Positions 1-5,754 of a stretch of 19,479 bases of DNA are shown one piece after another. The first letter of the stretch is position 1, and each line of letters opens with the position of its first letter. Source of the stretch: Deltaproteobacteria bacterium (GTDB lineage Bacteria > Desulfobacterota > Desulfuromonadia > Desulfuromonadales > BM103). Under the pieces are notes generated by a model, which saw only the letters and a program-made list of their open reading frames with translations, was not told the origin of the DNA and ran no database searches. The stretch covers positions 1-19,479 of the forward strand of contig JAFDBW010000284.1 of NCBI GenBank assembly GCA_019313105.1, read 5' to 3'. A program made the position numbers and the translations under genes.

Positions 1-640
1 CGTCCGGTTTGTAGCTGACTGAAAACAGGGCGGGCACGTAGAGGCCTTCTATCGCAGACAGCCTCTTTAAAAGTGTCGCCTTGTTCTCGCCGGCCAACCT
101 GCTGTCACGAACAGCGGTACAGAGATCGATGATCGCCTCTTCACCGTCACCAATCACGGCACAGTCGATAAAATCGGCAAGTGGTTCCGGGTTGAATGCG
201 CAGGGGCCGCCGACCACGACCAAAGGGGCCTGCTCACTGCGCTCACTTGCCTGAAGTGGCAACCCTGACAGCTTGAGCATGGACAGTACGTTGCTGTAGC
301 AGAGTTCGTATTGCAGCGAAAAGCCGATAATGTCGAAATCACCGAGCGGACGCCCGCTTTCCAGAGAAGCAAGGGGCTTGCCCTGGTCGCGCAACTGGGC
401 CTCGCGATCCGGCCAAGGCGTATAGCTGCGTTCAGCTGCAATCCAGGGGACATCGTTGAGGACGCGATACAGGATTGCCGAGCCGATGTGGCTCATGCCT
501 ACTTCATAGACGTCGGGAAAGGCCATCGCAAAGCGCAGGTCGACCTGGTCCCAGTCTTTGCAGATGCTGCCACGTTCACCGCCCAGGTAGCGGGCCGGGC
601 GCTTTAATTGATAGATCGAAGATTCGCTGGTCATGAGCAT
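1..640 (-). CDS. B12-binding radical SAM protein, TIGR03960-like (N-terminal part)
   Basis: The reading frame enters from the left window edge, so only about 213 N-terminal residues are visible and no stop is seen. The start is ATG at 640 or, two codons later, ATG at 634; neither has a strong ribosome binding site. The protein begins with a RYLGGE-type segment near residue 15, which I recognise from the TIGR03960 family of uncharacterised B12-binding domain radical SAM proteins. A Rossmann-like cobalamin-binding domain follows: GDFDIIGFSLQYELCYSNV near residue 100, VVVGGPCAFNPEP near 145 and VIGDGEEAI near 165. The CxxxCxxC radical SAM cluster motif would lie further downstream, outside the window, so the catalytic half is inferred from the family. 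The substrate is unknown. In related genomes such genes often occur fused to or next to a DUF2344 partner, which cannot be checked here. Confidence 0.8.
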   Translation of the reverse strand, partial: MLMTSESSIYQLKRPARYLGGERGSICKDWDQVDLRFAMAFPDVYEVGMSHIGSAILYRVLNDVPWIAAERSYTPWPDREAQLRDQGKPLASLESGRPLGDFDIIGFSLQYELCYSNVLSMLKLSGLPLQASERSEQAPLVVVGGPCAFNPEPLADFIDCAVIGDGEEAIIDLCTAVRDSRLAGENKATLLKRLSAIEGLYVPALFSVSYKPD

Positions 641-756
641 CTCAAAAATCGTTATGGTTAATCAATCGCATAAAATAGCACGATTGTTTTGCCGGTGGAC
701 GAGAAATCCAGAGGTGTGCTGTTTTCCGGATCAGGATCGCTATCCCTGGAATAGAA

Positions 757-779
757 AAGCCCGGCTCGAGACCGGGCTT
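757..779 (-). terminator. Rho-independent terminator after the cytochrome c gene
   Basis: A perfect 8-bp stem (AAGCCCGG paired with CCGGGCTT, 7-nt loop) is followed on the minus strand by TTTTCTAT. It lies about 30 nt past the stop of the cytochrome gene and upstream of the radical SAM gene on the same strand, so it should end cytochrome transcripts. Confidence 0.75.
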
Positions 780-807
780 CAATCATGGCATAATCCTGTG
801 ACGGATG

Positions 808-1134
808 TTATCTGCTCTGCTCCAGCATATACATGACCGCAGCGGAGACTTCCTCATCGGTCAGTGCACTGTTCCCGCCCTTGGCGGGCATGAATCCGCT
901 TTTTCCCTGATAGCCGTTGATTGCGTTGCTGATCACGACATCAGCGTCTTTGGCGCTACGTTCTGACCAGGCTGGTTTGTCGCCGACCCTCGGAGCACCT
1001 GCGATACCGTTGGCATGACAGGGTGCGCAGAAATTCATATAGACTCCCTGGCCTCTGGCTGCATCAGCAAAAACCGCAGGCGCCGTGACAAGTACGAGTA
1101 TGACAATCATCGCAAGGGTAATCAGTTTTTTCAT
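808..1134 (-). CDS. Small periplasmic cytochrome c (cytochrome c5-like)
   Basis: This 108-residue protein carries a signal peptide (MKK start, hydrophobic residues 4-20, cleavage near VFA-DA). A single heme c motif CAPCH lies at residues 36-40. Downstream, GAPRVGDKPAW and a Met in FMPAKGG give the likely sixth heme ligand, as in class I / cytochrome c5-type monoheme proteins. The length is normal for the family (about 80-90 residues after cleavage). An AAGGA ribosome binding site lies 6 nt before the start. The likely role is soluble periplasmic electron transfer; the partner enzyme is not indicated by the neighbours. A hairpin terminator follows, and a 33-residue ORF lies 95 nt upstream on the same strand and may share its transcript. 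Confidence 0.92.
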   Translation of the reverse strand: MKKLITLAMIVILVLVTAPAVFADAARGQGVYMNFCAPCHANGIAGAPRVGDKPAWSERSAKDADVVISNAINGYQGKSGFMPAKGGNSALTDEEVSAAVMYMLEQSR

Positions 1135-1229
1135 GACCAGTCCTTTTCCGCAGTGTCTGCAGGGATTCTAACAGGGGATCAAGGGATTGCCAGTCGTCAA
1201 CTGTGGCAAGGTGTGAAAAAGATCTTTTC

Positions 1230-1331
1230 TCAGCGCTTTTTGCGGTTGCTTTTTGACGCCTGACATTGCTGGCATGCTGTCGAATATGACTTGCCGCATT
1301 CTTTGCGGGTGTTTGTTTTGGACGTACTCAT
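1230..1331 (-). CDS. Putative 33-residue Cys/Lys-rich small protein
   Basis: I do not recognise a family. The ORF is 33 codons plus TGA, with AGGAG ending 5 nt before the ATG, one of the best ribosome binding sites in the window. The peptide is hydrophilic and very basic and has a C-x7-C-x2-C pattern (KECGKSY at residues 10-16, ACQQCQA at 19-25) and a basic tail NRKKR. Cys spacing plus basic residues could mean a metal-binding or nucleic-acid-binding miniprotein, but that is only a guess. A plausible promoter lies about 50-80 nt upstream (1383-1411), and the cytochrome c gene follows 95 nt downstream on the same strand. The alternative is a chance ORF; the start signal and promoter argue against that. 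Confidence 0.5.
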   Translation of the reverse strand: MSTSKTNTRKECGKSYSTACQQCQASKSNRKKR

Positions 1332-1382
1332 AGGATCTCCTCTAGATATAGTGTGGCCGATCATTCCTGCCACATCGGTACT

Positions 1383-1411
1383 ATTCTAATCCGCTTGAAA
1401 TCGGTGCGCAA
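1383..1411 (-). promoter_or_regulatory. Putative sigma70-type promoter for the 33-residue ORF and perhaps cytochrome c
   Basis: On the minus strand, TTGCGC (1406-1411) is followed after 17 nt by TAGAAT (1383-1388), which matches five of six -10 consensus positions. The -35 matches only TTG. It lies about 52 nt upstream of the small ORF start. Confidence 0.4.
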
Positions 1412-1449
1412 GCTATATTTTAATCCCTTTTGACAGCGGCTATGAGGCA

Positions 1450-1464
1450 GAGACTGGGGTCTGG
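1450..1464 (+). repeat. Left copy of an inverted GAGACTGGGG-type repeat
   Basis: GAGACTGGGGTCTGG matches the reverse complement of 2157-2171 at 14 of 15 positions, and weaker similarity extends on both sides (GAG-GC before, CG after). A degenerate third copy lies on the minus strand at about 1493-1516. The two main copies face each other across the tandem small-protein genes. Confidence 0.6.
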
Positions 1465-1658
1465 TCGTTTGCCAAAAAAATATTTCAATCCCCAATCCCC
1501 AGCCCCCGCCTCTCAGTTTTATTCATAAAAAACTGAAAATTAATTTAAGAAAAGGGCCAGAAAAAGCCCATAGGAAGGGGTGTATCCTTCATTACTATCA
1601 ATAAAAACAGGAAGTTAGAGAAAATTAAATAATTATGAATTTTTTTTAACTTTTATGC

Positions 1659-1687
1659 TTGACATGAATATCTTCTAATGTTAAAAC
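1659..1687 (+). promoter_or_regulatory. Sigma70-type promoter for the tandem 48-residue membrane proteins
   Basis: A perfect TTGACA (1659-1664) is followed after 17 nt by TAAAAC (1682-1687), four of six -10 matches. An AT-rich sequence lies upstream, as in an UP element. It sits about 45 nt before the first ATG. Confidence 0.6.
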
Positions 1688-1731
1688 TTTAATCAAGATC
1701 AATTAAAAATAATTAACAAAAGGAGAACATC

Positions 1732-1878
1732 ATGAAAACTCAAAGCCGCTTTATGGATACCGTAAAAAGTTCTTACCTGGTTCTCGTTATTGCCGCTCTC
1801 GGCGTGTTCGCCTTCATCTCTGCAGTTCTGATCGCATGGCCGGCACTCGCCTACATCGGCTCGAAACTGTTCAACTAG
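1732..1878 (+). CDS. Small single-pass membrane protein, tandem paralogue 1
   Basis: This 48-residue protein has no family I can name. A short polar N-terminus (residues 1-13) is followed by one hydrophobic segment (about 15-41) ending in an AWPALAYIGSKLFN tail. An AGGAG ribosome binding site lies 6 nt before the ATG, and a TTGACA promoter lies upstream. The next gene encodes a protein of exactly the same length, with 27 of 48 residues identical and near identity over residues 26-48. The conserved C-terminal half (FAFxSAVLIAWPALAYxGxKxFN) and dual strong start signals show a real, selected peptide. Possible roles are a small subunit of a membrane complex, a membrane-stress peptide or a type I toxin-like peptide; the sequence does not decide. 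Confidence 0.75.
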   Translation: MKTQSRFMDTVKSSYLVLVIAALGVFAFISAVLIAWPALAYIGSKLFN

Positions 1879-1935
1879 GATTTATTAACTTACAGCCTCG
1901 CAACTTAAGCGAAAGACACCCATAGGAGAAACATT

Positions 1936-2082
1936 ATGCAAAGCGCAGCCAACATCATCAGTTCCGTCAAAGCCAGTTACACGATTGCCGTCATGGGTGT
2001 CTTGGGCCTGTTCGCCTTCGTCTCCGCCGTACTGATCGCCTGGCCGGCCCTGGCCTACCTGGGCGCCAAGATGTTCAACTAA
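1936..2082 (+). CDS. Small single-pass membrane protein, tandem paralogue 2
   Basis: This second 48-residue copy begins 57 nt after the first stop, with its own AGGAG ribosome binding site 6 nt before the ATG, and a strong terminator follows. The N-terminal 25 residues have diverged from paralogue 1, while residues 26-48 match at 19 of 23 positions, including the invariant SAVLIAWPALAY core. One transmembrane helix is expected at about residues 15-41. GC content and codon use are higher than in paralogue 1, so the duplication is not recent. No charged residue lies within the hydrophobic core, and no His or Cys is present, so heme or metal binding through those residues is unlikely. Function unknown. 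Confidence 0.75.
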   Translation: MQSAANIISSVKASYTIAVMGVLGLFAFVSAVLIAWPALAYLGAKMFN

Positions 2083-2096
2083 CATTTAAAAACAAC

Positions 2097-2126
2097 AAGG
2101 GGACCGAAATCATTCGATCCCCTTTT
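2097..2126 (+). terminator. Rho-independent terminator of the tandem small-protein operon
   Basis: A 12-bp stem with one mismatch (2097-2108 with 2113-2124, 4-nt loop ATCA) ends in a T-rich tract, CCCCTTTTC. It begins 14 nt after the second stop. Confidence 0.8.
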
Positions 2127-2156
2127 CATGTCCCGGATTTTATCCTCTTTTCTCGT

Positions 2157-2171
2157 CCAGCCCCCAGTCTC
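2157..2171 (-). repeat. Right copy of the inverted GAGACTGGGG-type repeat
   Basis: Read on the minus strand this is GAGACTGGGGGCTGG, one mismatch from 1450-1464. It lies just past the terminator, so the pair encloses the complete small-protein operon with its promoter. Confidence 0.6.
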
Positions 2172-2261
2172 CGCTCTTAATGCCTTTGTGTTAAACAGGT
2201 TTATTGGTTTTCGCACTTCGTATATCCATTTCCATAATTCAACGCATCATCGTTATTAAAA

Positions 2262-2288
2262 AAAGGCCGCCCCAATGGGACGACCTTT
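2262..2288 (-). terminator. Rho-independent terminator after the ferritin-like gene
   Basis: On the minus strand a fully paired 12-bp stem (two G-U pairs, 3-nt loop) is followed by TTTTTTTAATAA. It starts about 28 nt past the ferritin-like stop codon. Confidence 0.85.
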
Positions 2289-2316
2289 GCCGTCTTTTAT
2301 GAAATCGTCGAGTCCT

Positions 2317-2781
2317 TCAACTGCTCATGCCGAACATGGCCTTGTAGTCATCTTCGACGAGTTCGAGATGATTGTGGGTTGAGGTGGCGTTTGCCAGATA
2401 AACCTTGGAGATCTCCGGGTCGTCTATTTCGGCCGCCATCTCCCGCAGGGTCTTCTCCAGAGCATCTTCCTGCTCAATTGCAAGTTCCAGGGCCTTGCGC
2501 TCGTCAAAGTCCTGCATGAGGAGGTTTTGAAGGCCTTTCCACCAATCGGATTCGGTGTTTGGCGGGGCGCTCATGAACTCCTGGAAAGAGGGGATGTCGT
2601 CGCCAGGATATATCCTGTAAAAAGATTCTGCGTGTTGGTATTCTTCGCGCGCAAGAATTTCAAAAGTCTGCCGCGCCTTGTCTTCCATCATACGCTCGGC
2701 ACCATACTTGTAGAAGTCCATGGCGTCCTTTTCGGTCTGGATGGAGTCCTTGATCGCTTTCTGAACGTCAATGAGTCCCAT
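2317..2781 (-). CDS. Ferritin-like / rubrerythrin-family di-iron protein
   Basis: A 154-residue four-helix protein of the ferritin-like superfamily. The start chosen is ATG at 2781, because GGGAGG lies upstream and the family homology begins there; an upstream in-frame ATG at 2838 would add 19 atypical residues. Candidate metal ligands are E17 (TEKDAMDFY), E47 and H50 (EEYQHAES) and E103/E105 (AIEQEDA). In the last helix the usual ExxH reads T133-x-x-H136 (TSTHNH), so one expected glutamate is missing. There is no C-terminal rubredoxin domain. Such proteins typically handle peroxide or oxidative stress in anaerobes, but the altered site makes peroxidase activity uncertain. It is monocistronic, ended by a strong terminator. 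Confidence 0.85.
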   Translation of the reverse strand: MGLIDVQKAIKDSIQTEKDAMDFYKYGAERMMEDKARQTFEILAREEYQHAESFYRIYPGDDIPSFQEFMSAPPNTESDWWKGLQNLLMQDFDERKALELAIEQEDALEKTLREMAAEIDDPEISKVYLANATSTHNHLELVEDDYKAMFGMSS

Positions 2782-3172
2782 GGTGTCTGCCTCCCTTTGA
2801 TACGTTTTTTTGCCCAAGCATAAATCGGCCATATTCATAACACATTTTAACGAAGAGGTCTTGTTTTTTCTTGTTTCGAGAAAAGGTTTTTTCCACCATG
2901 GTCTTTAGCCAATCCCTCAGCATCTTTGCGGTTTATGAAGATGTAGTGGCAATCTGGTTTGTTGCTTAGGATTGCGGCTCAAAAGCTGAATGGAGTCGTA
3001 TTGTCTTGTTGCCGCCAGGTTCTTTTTTTATTCGGAATAGGTACAATATCAACGAAAAAGGCTTGTGGCCCAGTATCCCTAAATCAAAAAAGTTGAAACC
3101 ATAAACACCTTTCGGGTAAACTCCACGCTGAAAGATAACTTAAAAAGTCAGAATAAGCTTGCCGAGGTCCGC
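2782..3172. other. Intergenic region between divergent ferritin-like and DUF4350-like genes
   Basis: No coding region was recognised. It must hold the promoters for both divergent genes. The best plus-strand candidate is at 3093-3122; no convincing minus-strand promoter was found. A run of A/T-rich tracts occurs at 2855-2895. Confidence 0.5.
3093..3122 (+). promoter_or_regulatory. Putative promoter of the DUF4350-like gene
   Basis: TTGAAA (3093-3098, five of six) is followed after 18 nt by TAAACT (3117-3122, four of six), about 50 nt before the ATG at 3173. Confidence 0.3.
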
Positions 3173-3934
3173 ATGTACAAAAACTTCAGCCTTGCCCTTG
3201 TCGGTATGATGACAATTCTAACCCTTGCCACATCCGCTGTTGCAGCTCCGGTTGTCCTGTTCGATGAATCCCATGCCCAGCAGTTCCTGATCGGCAAAGA
3301 CGGACCGCTCGATCTGTCCGCACTGGCGGCCGCTTACCGCGAGCACGGTTTTCAGGTCAAGAGCTTTGCGGGACCACTAAATGGCGCGGAATTGTCCTCG
3401 GTCGATGTGCTGATCCTTTCCGGACCCTTCAGGCCACTTAACCCAGATGAAGTTCAGGCTGTTCTCGATTTCGTTAACAACGGCGGTGGCCTGGCGGTCA
3501 TGCTGCATATCCCACAACCAACGCTTAACCTCCTCCGGCAGCTGGATGTCGATGTTGCCAACGGAACGCTGCATGAAGACGCTGCCGCGATCGGCGGAAA
3601 TCCTCTTTATTTCAAGGTCAGCAAACTTGCCGTTCATCCACTGACCGAAGGACTTGAAAGCTTTTCGCTTTACGGTAGCTGGGCCTTGCGAGGCGTTGCC
3701 GACCATGTCACGACTGTGGCTGAAACCAGCCAGCATGGCTGGGTCGACCTGGACCATGACAACAAGTTTTCCAAGGCAGACGCAATGCAACCGTTCGGTG
3801 TAGTGGTTGCCGGCCAGCTGGGGCAGGGGAGATACGTGGTTTTTGGTGATGATGCGCTTTTTCAGAACCGGTTTTTCGATGAGTTCAATCGGCGCCTGGC
3901 GATCAACCTGGTAAACTGGCTGGGGCAAAGTTAG
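3173..3934 (+). CDS. Exported DUF4350 / glutamine-amidotransferase-fold protein
   Basis: A 253-residue protein with an N-terminal signal peptide (charged MYKN, hydrophobic core, AVA-AP cleavage near residue 25). The mature part reads like the DUF4350 / GldG-like class I GATase fold: VVLFDESHAQQF at the start, VDVLILSGPFRPL near 80, GGGLAVMLH near 108 and GRYVVFGDDALF near 224. The catalytic Cys of true glutamine amidotransferases is not seen, so a non-enzymatic, ligand-binding or structural role in the periplasm is more likely. The start is supported by GAGG 7 nt before the ATG. The gene stands alone, divergent from the ferritin-like gene, with a hairpin terminator about 115 nt after its stop. 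Confidence 0.75.
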   Translation: MYKNFSLALVGMMTILTLATSAVAAPVVLFDESHAQQFLIGKDGPLDLSALAAAYREHGFQVKSFAGPLNGAELSSVDVLILSGPFRPLNPDEVQAVLDFVNNGGGLAVMLHIPQPTLNLLRQLDVDVANGTLHEDAAAIGGNPLYFKVSKLAVHPLTEGLESFSLYGSWALRGVADHVTTVAETSQHGWVDLDHDNKFSKADAMQPFGVVVAGQLGQGRYVVFGDDALFQNRFFDEFNRRLAINLVNWLGQS

Positions 3935-4048
3935 ATATCTAATTGTAAGGAAAATAGGAAAGGCATCTTGATCGGGCTGCCTCAGATTGTAGACAAACCT
4001 TGCATGCGATGGGGGTTTTGTCCCTGGCAGGGAGTTTCAATGATTTTG

Positions 4049-4081
4049 GGGCAACAGATGGTTAATCTGTTGCCCTTGTTG
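4049..4081 (+). terminator. Hairpin terminator, copy A of a paired hairpin
   Basis: A perfect 11-bp stem GGGCAACAGAT / ATCTGTTGCCC with a 5-nt loop is followed by TTGTTGTTG. It is the likely terminator for the DUF4350-like gene. A closely related hairpin recurs at 4585-4614. Confidence 0.65.
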
Positions 4082-4109
4082 TTGTCCTCTGGAATTCAAA
4101 ATCAAAATC

Positions 4110-4190
4110 CGGGGGTTGCGCCCCCCGACTGCGCCTTACTCTTTTACTGGCCTAAAAGAGTAAGCAGAAAACGGCCAGCGCTGCGCTGGG
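4110..4190 (+). repeat. Hairpin-rich interspersed-type repeat
   Basis: Three hairpins lie in succession: CGGGGG/CCCCCG with a TTGCGC loop (4110-4127), a perfect 12-bp stem CTTACTCTTTTA/TAAAAGAGTAAG with a CTGGCC loop (4135-4164), and a CCAGC/GCTGG stem at about 4175-4190. The order (GGGGTTGCGCCCC, then an ACTTTTCTT-type dyad, then a GC-rich stretch) resembles dispersed intergenic repeats I remember from several proteobacterial genomes. Family identity was not checked. Confidence 0.5.
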
Positions 4191-4244
4191 CATGTCTGGC
4201 TCGTGAAGGCGGCAACCTCAATCCGAATGGTTCTTATCGATCAA

Positions 4245-4319
4245 AAGACTACGCTTCCCACGCTAGCCCCGAGGCTCTTGTGAGCCTCTACTTTTGTGAA
4301 GGATTGCAACGGTAGTCTT
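4245..4319 (+). other. Nested stem structure of possible RNA origin
   Basis: An outer perfect 8-bp pairing AAGACTAC (4245-4252) with GTAGTCTT (4312-4319) encloses a perfect 7-bp hairpin GAGGCTC-TTGT-GAGCCTC (4271-4288). It could be a structured RNA or part of the surrounding repeat. No known riboswitch or ncRNA was recognised. Confidence 0.35.
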
Positions 4320-4584
4320 GCTTTTAGGCTTTTCCCTTATAGATTACACTGAAAGGAAGGCCCCCCTGCAACGGGCCGGCTTCTGGAGCACTGTCGTCTA
4401 TTGATGACTCTGACATGAGGCAGAGGAGATGCCCTCCGCTAGGAGATGTACGAGTCAAGAACATAGTTACCTATGTTTATAAACCGTACCAGAAAGGCAT
4501 TTGCATACTTTTGTTGCCGGACAATAAGTATGGCGTCTGGCGGGACGCGCCCCGCCGGTTTTACTTTTAAGAATAAAGAATGAT

Positions 4585-4614
4585 GGCAACAGATGAACCA
4601 CCTGTTGCCCTTTT
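4585..4614 (+). terminator. Hairpin terminator, copy B of a paired hairpin
   Basis: An 8-bp stem GGCAACAG/CTGTTGCC (4585-4592 with 4602-4609) is followed by CTTTTC. It shares GGCAACAGATG and CTGTTGCCCTT with copy A at 4050-4077, differing mainly in the 6-nt loop centre. Confidence 0.6.
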
Positions 4615-4649
4615 CATGAAGTCCGGTTGAACTCTTTCTGCAGCCTGAG

Positions 4650-4674
4650 GCAGCCCGGTCGGGCTGCTTGTTTT
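4650..4674 (+). terminator. Rho-independent terminator facing the PilZ gene
   Basis: GCAGCCC-GGTC-GGGCTGC is followed by TTGTTTT on the plus strand. It lies just past the minus-strand PilZ stop and may act on plus-strand transcripts leaving the intergenic region. On the minus strand there is no T tract. Confidence 0.6.
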
Positions 4675-4690
4675 ATGTGAACCTGTGGTC

Positions 4691-5047
4691 TCAGTCGTCG
4701 AGCCAGGCCGACAGTTCGTTGCGTGTCGTTTCCGCATCGCCGGTATTAAGCTCGATCAGTTTGCGTAAATGAGTCAATGTTTCAAGATCCTCACTGATGA
4801 ACTTGAAACCGTATTGCAGAACCTCGACATGGACAAGTTCAGCGTCGAAGTTGAGGGAGATTGCCGTCCCGGGCAGGGCAATGCTGAGTTTGCACCTGGT
4901 CCCCGTCGGAATTTGCAGAGGCGCCATGGTCTCGATCAGAGCCCCTTTCATGGCAATATCAAGGAGTTCACCAGCCCAGTAATCCTGGTCAACAGTGAGC
5001 GAAACTTTGGTCTCAAAAGGAACCCGGCGAAATCGTCGACTTTTCAT
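4691..5047 (-). CDS. PilZ domain protein (cyclic-di-GMP effector-like)
   Basis: A 118-residue single-domain PilZ protein. The ATG at 5047 is preferred because GGGAG lies 5 nt upstream; an in-frame ATG at 5077 lacks such a site. The two c-di-GMP signatures are present: RRFRR (R4, R8) near the N-terminus and DIAMKG at residues 30-35, where the usual Ser of (D/N)xSxxG is Ala. The beta-barrel core continues to YGFKFIS, and a C-terminal helix covers about 85-110. By family it would bind c-di-GMP and control motility, exopolysaccharide or pili; no partner is encoded next to it. A candidate promoter lies at 5092-5119. Confidence 0.88.
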   Translation of the reverse strand: MKSRRFRRVPFETKVSLTVDQDYWAGELLDIAMKGALIETMAPLQIPTGTRCKLSIALPGTAISLNFDAELVHVEVLQYGFKFISEDLETLTHLRKLIELNTGDAETTRNELSAWLDD

Positions 5048-5091
5048 TTCGTCTCCCGTCAATCGGAAAGAATGCACCTTGAACTATCGGA

Positions 5092-5119
5092 ATTTTAGCG
5101 CATAAAGCCTCTGAAGCAA
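5092..5119 (-). promoter_or_regulatory. Putative promoter of the PilZ gene
   Basis: On the minus strand TTGCTT (5114-5119) is followed after 16 nt by TAAAAT (5092-5097, five of six), about 45 nt before the PilZ start. Confidence 0.4.
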
Positions 5120-5136
5120 GTCCGGGGAGAACAACG

Positions 5137-5754
5137 CTAAGGTTGCCGCTGCTCGCAGATGCCGAACTCCTGGCCGCATAAAGCAAAGAAGTTCCGCATC
5201 AATCGGTAGGTGATCCCCCAGAGCAGGGGCTGCTCCGGGTTGAGCAGTTCAACGGCAGGATGGATTCTTGCTTCGCCACGATAGACAAAAGCCCTCTTTT
5301 GGTGGCGTTCCGGTTCAAGAAGCTTTACCAGGGGGAACCAGAAGGTCGTGTCAATTTCATGATTTGGTTGCAGTTCGGCCGAACCGTGCAGTTGATAAAC
5401 AAAACACGAGACCAGCACCGGCATGATGGCACCGTACAGATCGTCGAGGCGGCCAAGGTGGCGTGCCCGGCCTAGATCAAGGGACAGCTCTTCGAAAGTT
5501 TCCCGTTCTGCGGCCTGCCTCGGTGATTCACCGTCATGGTTGAGCCGGCCTCCCGGGAAGCCGATGTTTCCGGACCAGGGATCCTGGTCATGGGTGGCCC
5601 GGATGATAAAGAGCACCTCCGGAGAACAGGTTCCTTCCCTGAGGAGCATGGCAACAGCCGCGTGCCCCCGTTCGTTGACCGGTCTTTCAGCCGGGAGATA
5701 TGCTGACAGGGCGTCAGCTATGCTTGGCAGATTTATGCTTTCGGTGTTTTTCAT
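5137..5754 (-). CDS. Nudix hydrolase, coenzyme A pyrophosphatase (NudL)-like
   Basis: A 205-residue Nudix protein. The Nudix box lies at about residues 67-91: FPGGRLNHDGE then R84-E85-x2-E88-E89, keeping the Mg-binding glutamates; the terminal G of the motif is replaced (EELS). The preceding QDPWSGNIGFPGG and the C-terminal HPAVEL...WGITYRLM segment fit the NudL/YeaB (UPF0035) branch, which cleaves CoA and acyl-CoA to 3',5'-ADP and 4'-phosphopantetheine. Substrate is inferred from family only. Its ATG overlaps the TGA of the upstream VWA frame (ATGA at 5751-5754), so translation is probably coupled to the chelatase gene. Confidence 0.85.
   Translation of the reverse strand: MKNTESINLPSIADALSAYLPAERPVNERGHAAVAMLLREGTCSPEVLFIIRATHDQDPWSGNIGFPGGRLNHDGESPRQAAERETFEELSLDLGRARHLGRLDDLYGAIMPVLVSCFVYQLHGSAELQPNHEIDTTFWFPLVKLLEPERHQKRAFVYRGEARIHPAVELLNPEQPLLWGITYRLMRNFFALCGQEFGICEQRQP

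Larger units (their letters stand above)
1332..1731. other. AT-rich intergenic region between divergent transcription units
   Basis: No coding region was recognised. The stretch holds two putative promoters (minus at 1383-1411, plus at 1659-1687). It also holds an imperfect inverted pair of G-rich/C-rich motifs at about 1444-1464 and 1493-1516, and a strongly AT-rich leader from 1520 to 1720 just before the tandem membrane-protein genes. Confidence 0.6.
3935..4690. other. Long gene-poor intergenic region (about 750 bp) rich in hairpins
   Basis: No convincing gene was seen. From left to right it holds a hairpin terminator (4049-4081), the hairpin-rich repeat (4110-4190), a nested stem (4245-4319), a 51-codon open frame (4415-4570, with no ribosome binding site I trust), a 7-bp dyad AACATAG/CTATGTT (about 4459-4476), a second copy of the terminator hairpin (4585-4614) and a third terminator-like hairpin (4650-4674). 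All three terminators point in the plus direction. Confidence 0.6.

Noticed and set aside
1140..1200. Possible terminator hairpin (TTGCC/GGCAA) before the cytochrome gene
   Set aside because: The stem is bulged and no T tract follows on the minus strand.
3377..3928. 183-codon minus-strand open frame
   Set aside because: Mirror of the exported DUF4350-like gene, which has a signal peptide and a good start.
3968..4315. 115-codon plus-strand open frame
   Set aside because: It spans a terminator hairpin and several inverted repeats, has no credible ribosome binding site and no protein-like pattern.
4110..4320. Riboswitch (for example c-di-GMP GEMM type)
   Set aside because: No recognised aptamer core; structure looks repeat-derived and no gene follows on the plus strand.
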